From positions 1 through 40,514 of IMG/VR virus record IMGVR_UViG_3300033144_004516: a DNA stretch of 40,514 nucleotides, one strand, 5' to 3'. Shown one piece after another: positions 36,745 through 40,514 of this stretch (positions are counted from its first letter, which is position 1; each line of letters starts with the position of its first letter). The position numbers were made by a program, and so were the translations under genes. The notes under the pieces were generated by a model, which saw only the letters and a list, made by a program, of their open reading frames with translations, ran no database searches and was not told the origin of the DNA. The stretch is from a virus.

Positions 36745-37137
36745 ATGGCTCTATTAGGCGTTAAGACACCCAAAGGCCCCAAAGACATTACCGCTGATAG
36801 CGAGGGGCGACTATATACGGCCCCGAAGATTGGCGGGTCTTGGCTGGTATTCAAGATTGCCGCTTCAGGCACTACGAGCAATGCGGTAGACCTCGGCGAT
36901 CACTACGAGAATCTACAGGTAATCCTCCCCAGTCTGACCTCTACCACCTTGCAACTTCAAGTATCGGAGACTCTTAGTGGCACCTATCAAGCCTTTGGAA
37001 ATGGGGTAACCACTGAGACTACTACAGGGTCATATAGTGATACGTGGACTCTTGGCGGGTGGCGGTTTGTGAAGATAGTGGCGGGGACCACGCAGACATC
37101 GGAGGTGATTATCAGGGGAAGGGGGGTGACACTGTAA
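36745..37137 (+). CDS. hypothetical structural protein
   Basis: 130 residues, GGAG before ATG. Strand-rich, Thr-rich (TSTTLQLQVSETLSGTYQAF) with GWRFVKIVAGTTQ near the end, an Ig-like or decoration pattern. Its stop TAA shares an A with the next ATG. Confidence 0.6.
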   Translation: MALLGVKTPKGPKDITADSEGRLYTAPKIGGSWLVFKIAASGTTSNAVDLGDHYENLQVILPSLTSTTLQLQVSETLSGTYQAFGNGVTTETTTGSYSDTWTLGGWRFVKIVAGTTQTSEVIIRGRGVTL

Positions 37138-37625
37138 TGGGACTCTCCATACTGAAGCCGGATGCATACCACCAGCGGATCGCTGGTGGTAACTACAAGC
37201 GGGCGACAAAGACCATTACCTTCGATGGCGGGACCGAGAACGCTATAGGCGACCACGATGGGACCGGGAACCCGGCCACGGTGTTTACCGTTACGGGGCA
37301 GGTGATAGTGCGGGTCATAGCGGTCTGCACTACGAATCTGACCTTTGATGCCAATGCGACGATCGAGCTGGGTATAGCGGGCAGCACGGCAGGGATCATC
37401 GCCCAGACGGACCTTACTGTGGAGGCGCTTACCGCGAAGGAGATATGGCACGATGCGACTCCGGACTCAGAGATTGAGGCCATTGGTGTACTGAAGGAGT
37501 TCATCATAACTGATGGCAACGATATCATCCTGACAGTCGGGACGGCGAATGTGACGGGCGGGGTAATCGAGTTTACCTGCTACTGGACGCCTGTCAGTTC
37601 GGATGGGAATGTGGTAGCAGCCTAG
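37137..37625 (+). CDS. hypothetical structural protein
   Basis: 162 residues from ATG 37137 (GGGGGG upstream). Strand-rich: TVTGQVIVRVIAVCTTNLTF, ATIELGIAGSTAGIIAQTDL, NDIILTVGTANVTGGVIEFT. Probably a head/neck or decoration protein; no family named. Confidence 0.6.
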   Translation: MGLSILKPDAYHQRIAGGNYKRATKTITFDGGTENAIGDHDGTGNPATVFTVTGQVIVRVIAVCTTNLTFDANATIELGIAGSTAGIIAQTDLTVEALTAKEIWHDATPDSEIEAIGVLKEFIITDGNDIILTVGTANVTGGVIEFTCYWTPVSSDGNVVAA

Positions 37626-37626
37626 C

Positions 37627-38367
37627 ATGATAGGGCCCATAGGACCGACAACCTTCAAGTGCTTGATAGATGAGAGGCGGGGCTCTGAAGTAGAGATAGG
37701 GGATGCATCCGCCGAAGTGTTCATTCCCCACGTCAAGTTGAAGCGGTGGGGCGGGGAATGCAGCGTATCAATGTGGTTCGCGGAAGATGGTGCATTACAA
37801 GAGGCGGGCGCAAACAGGGTTAGGTGGAGCAATGAAAACGTTGAGGTGTGGATGCATCCCCTTCTCCCTAGGGAGGCGCATGTAGTCGGCCCTGACGGGC
37901 AGGAGCACGTGTTCACCCAATGTGAGGAAGGCGGGTTTGAGGTCAACATCATCCTGAAGAAGAAGCCGGGCAAGAGCATGGCCACAAGGCTGAGAAATAT
38001 GCTGCCGTTCATGCGGTCCGACGAGTACTTCACCCTGGCCATGCCTATGGAGGTAGAGGGGCTCGTGTTCTACCACCAGCCTGCTTTGCATCCCGATCAT
38101 CCGACGTGGTGTGAGGAAGAGGGGGGCGTGAGTATATGCCCTGAGAATGTGGTAGGCAGCTATGCGGTCTACCATGCTGCAAAGGGGAATATGCACTCGA
38201 GCAGGGAGGAGGCGGAGAAGTACAAGGCGGGGAAGGCCTTTCATATCTACAGGCCGAGGCTTACCGATGCTACGGGCGCGAGTGTGTGGGGCAACCTGAC
38301 CATAGATGATGTGAACGGGTACTACATCGTGGATATTCCTTGGAGCTTCCTGGACAAGGCGGTATGA
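37627..38367 (+). CDS. conserved late phage protein
   Basis: 246 residues. FYHQPALHPDHPTWCEEEGG and NVVGSYAVYHAAKGNM are motifs I have seen in a conserved phage structural-region protein. The last part (GLTIDDVNGYYIVDIP-like, here LTIDDVNGYYIVDIPWSFLD) is strand-rich. Exact role unknown. Confidence 0.6.
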   Translation: MIGPIGPTTFKCLIDERRGSEVEIGDASAEVFIPHVKLKRWGGECSVSMWFAEDGALQEAGANRVRWSNENVEVWMHPLLPREAHVVGPDGQEHVFTQCEEGGFEVNIILKKKPGKSMATRLRNMLPFMRSDEYFTLAMPMEVEGLVFYHQPALHPDHPTWCEEEGGVSICPENVVGSYAVYHAAKGNMHSSREEAEKYKAGKAFHIYRPRLTDATGASVWGNLTIDDVNGYYIVDIPWSFLDKAV

Positions 38368-38452
38368 GAGTGCGGGAGCCTCTTCGGAGTCTTTTCTTTG
38401 GATTTGGGCTTCAGGTGGCGGCTACACAGGTGCCGATGGTACTGCAACTCAA

Positions 38453-38878
38453 ATGAGCGCATACTGCCACGGCGGCCTCAGTGACGTCTTTCAGTGTGCG
38501 CTTTATAAAGCCAGCGACGACTCCCTGGTGGACCATACTCAAGAGAACGAAGACCTTCATATGACAGGCGCGTGGCGCGATGTCGACTTTAGTAACCCCC
38601 CTACTATAAGTGGGATTACCTACTACTTAGCAGCATGGGCCAAGGGGACTTTCGCAGCGTTATACGGTGATAAGGGTGGGGAATATCCCGCAAAGATAGA
38701 CATGGACGAGACTTACCCCGAGTGGCCATCGTCTGCTGGTTGGAGCCTAAGTGAAAATTGGGTATTCTCCATCTACTGCACCTACACGCCCTCGGGCAAC
38801 GGGGGCGGGATCACGCATCCTGTTATCTCTGACGGCGAGTACATGAGTCCTATCTTCGGCGGTCGGGTGGTGAGGTAA
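38453..38878 (+). CDS. carbohydrate-binding-like virion protein, N-terminus disturbed
   Basis: 141 residues from ATG 38453. CHGGLSDVFQCALYKASDDS and TISGITYYLAAWAKG fit a beta-sandwich found in phage appendage proteins. The same frame is open upstream and reads GASSESF… YTGADGTATQ, the usual beginning of this domain, but has no start codon. The ATG coupled to the previous gene (38364) is in another frame and stops after 30 codons. A one-base indel near 38366-38378 would restore a single ~170-residue protein. Confidence 0.6.
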   Translation: MSAYCHGGLSDVFQCALYKASDDSLVDHTQENEDLHMTGAWRDVDFSNPPTISGITYYLAAWAKGTFAALYGDKGGEYPAKIDMDETYPEWPSSAGWSLSENWVFSIYCTYTPSGNGGGITHPVISDGEYMSPIFGGRVVR

Positions 38879-39418
38879 ATGTACCTGGGAAGCTGGAAGA
38901 TTGACGACTACTTGACCTTTGCGGTCAACACCCACGACCCGAGCACGGGGGCACAGACGGACGCCGATGCCGCTCCGGCCTACCGGATATATGAGGATGA
39001 GACGGACACGCCGATACTGACGGGCACAATGGCCCTTCTGGACGACGCCAACACGACGGGGTTCTACTCCGAGAGAGTCCAACTCACGGCGGCGAACGGC
39101 CTTGAGAAGGGCAAGTGCTACACAGTCAGGATCGCGGCGGCTGTGGGCGGGGTGACCGGGGCCGTCGTGCATACGTTCCAGATAGAGGCTGAGGTGGACG
39201 CCGAGACCGTGAGCGCTACGGGTGTTGATGCGGATGTGAAGAAGTGGAGCGGAACGAGCGTGGCGACGCCTGACACGGCAGGATACCCGAAGGTGACTAT
39301 CAAGGATGGTACAGGCACGAGAGAGCTCGACCTCGATAGCGGGGCCGTAGGGGCCAATGTTACCAAATGGAACGGCACCACAGTAGGCCGGCTGGCCGAC
39401 AGAATAAGGACGGTCTGA
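38879..39418 (+). CDS. tail/appendage structural protein
   Basis: 179 residues. MYLGSWKIDDYLTFAVNTHD and DANTTGFYSERVQLTAANGL with a C-terminal W-G-T…TPDTAGYPKVTIKDGTGT…W-N-G-T repeat-like part are common in BppU-like baseplate/tail proteins of tailed phages. Starts directly after the previous stop. Confidence 0.65.
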   Translation: MYLGSWKIDDYLTFAVNTHDPSTGAQTDADAAPAYRIYEDETDTPILTGTMALLDDANTTGFYSERVQLTAANGLEKGKCYTVRIAAAVGGVTGAVVHTFQIEAEVDAETVSATGVDADVKKWSGTSVATPDTAGYPKVTIKDGTGTRELDLDSGAVGANVTKWNGTTVGRLADRIRTV

Positions 39419-39627
39419 TGAAGAAATACACCGAGACAATCCCGGGAATCCTCGGGGCGATAGAGGATGGCAAGAAAGATAGCGCAAGCAGGGATAGGGA
39501 TATGGGGTTGACGCTGGAGCGCATTGAGCGCAACCTCGCCTGGTCCAAGATGGTCGTCATTGCATCCTGCATCCTCATGCTTGTGGTAATCAGTCTGTTT
39601 GGGGTCCTGATATGGCTACAAGTCTAG
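39418..39627 (+). CDS. small membrane protein with coiled coil
   Basis: 69 residues from ATG 39418, TGATG overlap with the preceding gene. Charged helix (DRDMGLTLERIERNLAWSK) then one membrane segment (VVIASCILMLVVISLFGVLI). Same plan as the XhlA-like protein at 189-500; may be holin-associated. Confidence 0.6.
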   Translation: MKKYTETIPGILGAIEDGKKDSASRDRDMGLTLERIERNLAWSKMVVIASCILMLVVISLFGVLIWLQV

Positions 39628-40514
39628 CAAGTCTGCGGCAGGAGCTAAGCAAATACTTGGGTGACTACTGGGCGGGCACCACAACCGATGATGGAGCCGC
39701 CGACGGCACCACGTTGATAGACTCTGCCCTCACGGAGTGGTCCAGCGATGAGGTGGCCACGGGGGCAGGCGGGCAACGGCCTACCTATGTCTTGGTAACA
39801 GATGATTCCCTCACCAAAGAAGAGAGGCGGGTATCATCCCTTACTACGGCCACGGGCACCATTACGGTCACCAGAGCATTTACAGCACAGGTGACGTCCA
39901 GCAAGACGTATGAGCTACACAAGCTGTTCTCGGCCACGGAGAAGGAGCGGGCTATCGCCAGGGCCGTCAAGGACGTTTACCCGCACCTGTATGTAGCCGT
40001 TGACTCCATATCCTTACGCTATGGGGACTGGCTGATAGACGGGTCATTTGAGGAATGGTCCAGCTCGTCGGCCCTGAGCAACTGGAGCAAGGCGGGGAGC
40101 GTGGCACTTGCACAGACCAGCACATCCGGTAAGGTCAGAGACGGCACGTACTCCTGCGCACTGTCTACGGCTACGGACTACATCTACCAGAGCAGCGCGG
40201 AGAATGCCGATCTTCTTTGGCTGGCGGGATTGACGCCCATCTTCCGGGTCTGGGGATGGGCCTCCACAGCGAACCAACTGTGCATCGCACTGCATGACGG
40301 TACAACGACTACTTACGGGAACCATACCAACCATGAGTCGAGCACAAAGGTCTATCACCCGGGCGACAGTACGTGGCGGCTTCTCGAAGTGAAGGCGACT
40401 ATAGCCGACAACCCCACGGACGTACAGGCGAGGATTTACTACGATGCTACGGACACGACGGCCTATGTTGATGATGCATCCATCACGGGGGTAGGAGACA
40501 AGGACTCCTATGAC
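39612..40514 (+). CDS. large late protein with CBM-like domain, cut by window end
   Basis: 301 codons are visible from ATG 39612 and the frame is still open at the last base. Residues 1-130 look like a neck/connector-type domain (LRQELSKYLGDYWAGTTTDD; SATEKERAIARAVKDVYPHL). From about 140 a carbohydrate-binding-module-like jelly roll follows (IDGSFEEWSSSSALSNWSKA … DGTYSCALS … WRLLEVKATI … AYVDDASITG). CBM_4_9-type modules in phage proteins bind surface glycans. The fusion of a neck-like head with a CBM-like module is unusual. Confidence 0.65.
   Translation, partial: MATSLASLRQELSKYLGDYWAGTTTDDGAADGTTLIDSALTEWSSDEVATGAGGQRPTYVLVTDDSLTKEERRVSSLTTATGTITVTRAFTAQVTSSKTYELHKLFSATEKERAIARAVKDVYPHLYVAVDSISLRYGDWLIDGSFEEWSSSSALSNWSKAGSVALAQTSTSGKVRDGTYSCALSTATDYIYQSSAENADLLWLAGLTPIFRVWGWASTANQLCIALHDGTTTTYGNHTNHESSTKVYHPGDSTWRLLEVKATIADNPTDVQARIYYDATDTTAYVDDASITGVGDKDSYD

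Overview
The window is part of the genome of a temperate tailed bacteriophage (Caudoviricetes). It carries a tyrosine integrase, a Cro/C1-type repressor between divergent promoters, a recombination and replication block, a large terminase subunit, a portal, a scaffold, a major capsid protein and head/neck/tail-type genes. Genes are tightly packed with ATGA, GTGA or TTGA overlaps and strong GGAGG ribosome binding sites, and GTG/TTG starts are common. The host cannot be named from sequence alone. Next to the integrase lies a 45-base copy of the 3' half of a tRNA-Ile(GAT), with phage genes on both sides. This looks like an unintegrated attP, so the sequence represents the free (circular or circularised) phage, and the host should carry a tRNA-Ile gene ending in the same 45 bases. 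An uncultivated Chloroflexota-like host is only a guess.

Layout. 1-660: end of an upstream gene, a holin/XhlA-like membrane protein and a frame-disturbed coiled-coil gene. 660-1100: an unusual intergenic region with two back-to-back promoter-small RNA-terminator units; the second RNA is closed by tRNA-like ends. 1101-1583: a collagen-like, membrane-anchored protein with its own promoter. 1580-3117 (minus strand): integrase, attP and repressor. 3118-3346: switch region with near-consensus divergent promoters. 3347-18737 (plus strand): early genes. These include DNA-binding proteins, a RecB/Cas4-like nuclease, a gp3/RDF-like protein, YopX, DUF1064, two glycine-dipeptide proteins around a DUF6948-like protein, an ASCH protein, a C5-cytosine methyltransferase with a second gene nested in another frame, an HD phosphohydrolase, a PAPS-reductase-like enzyme, a CHC2 primase-type protein split by an 80-bp tandem duplication, a RepA-like ATPase, an iteron array that looks like the replication origin, a metallophosphoesterase and an HExxH protein. 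18775-21122 (minus strand): seven small unknown genes, several separated by a recurring hairpin-GGATA-hairpin element. 21123-21300: divergent promoters. 21316-40514 (plus strand): packaging and virion genes, ending inside a carbohydrate-binding-module-like protein.

How it works together. The repressor and the RHH/AT-hook proteins probably set the lysis-lysogeny switch; the integrase acts at attP. The nuclease, RDF-like protein, primase-type protein, ATPase and iteron origin form a recombination/replication module. The methyltransferase, HD, PAPS-reductase-like and ASCH genes may alter or protect phage DNA or RNA. In the late region, terminase, portal, a 1395-residue probable internal virion protein, scaffold and capsid follow the usual order. 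A consensus promoter and an intrinsic terminator lie just before the scaffold gene and could set capsid dosage.

Sequence integrity. Four genes look frame-disturbed (503-659, 4172-4646, 14162-14829 and the start of 38453). Two of these are caused by perfect tandem duplications of 22 and 80 bp, so either real mutation or assembly error should be considered.
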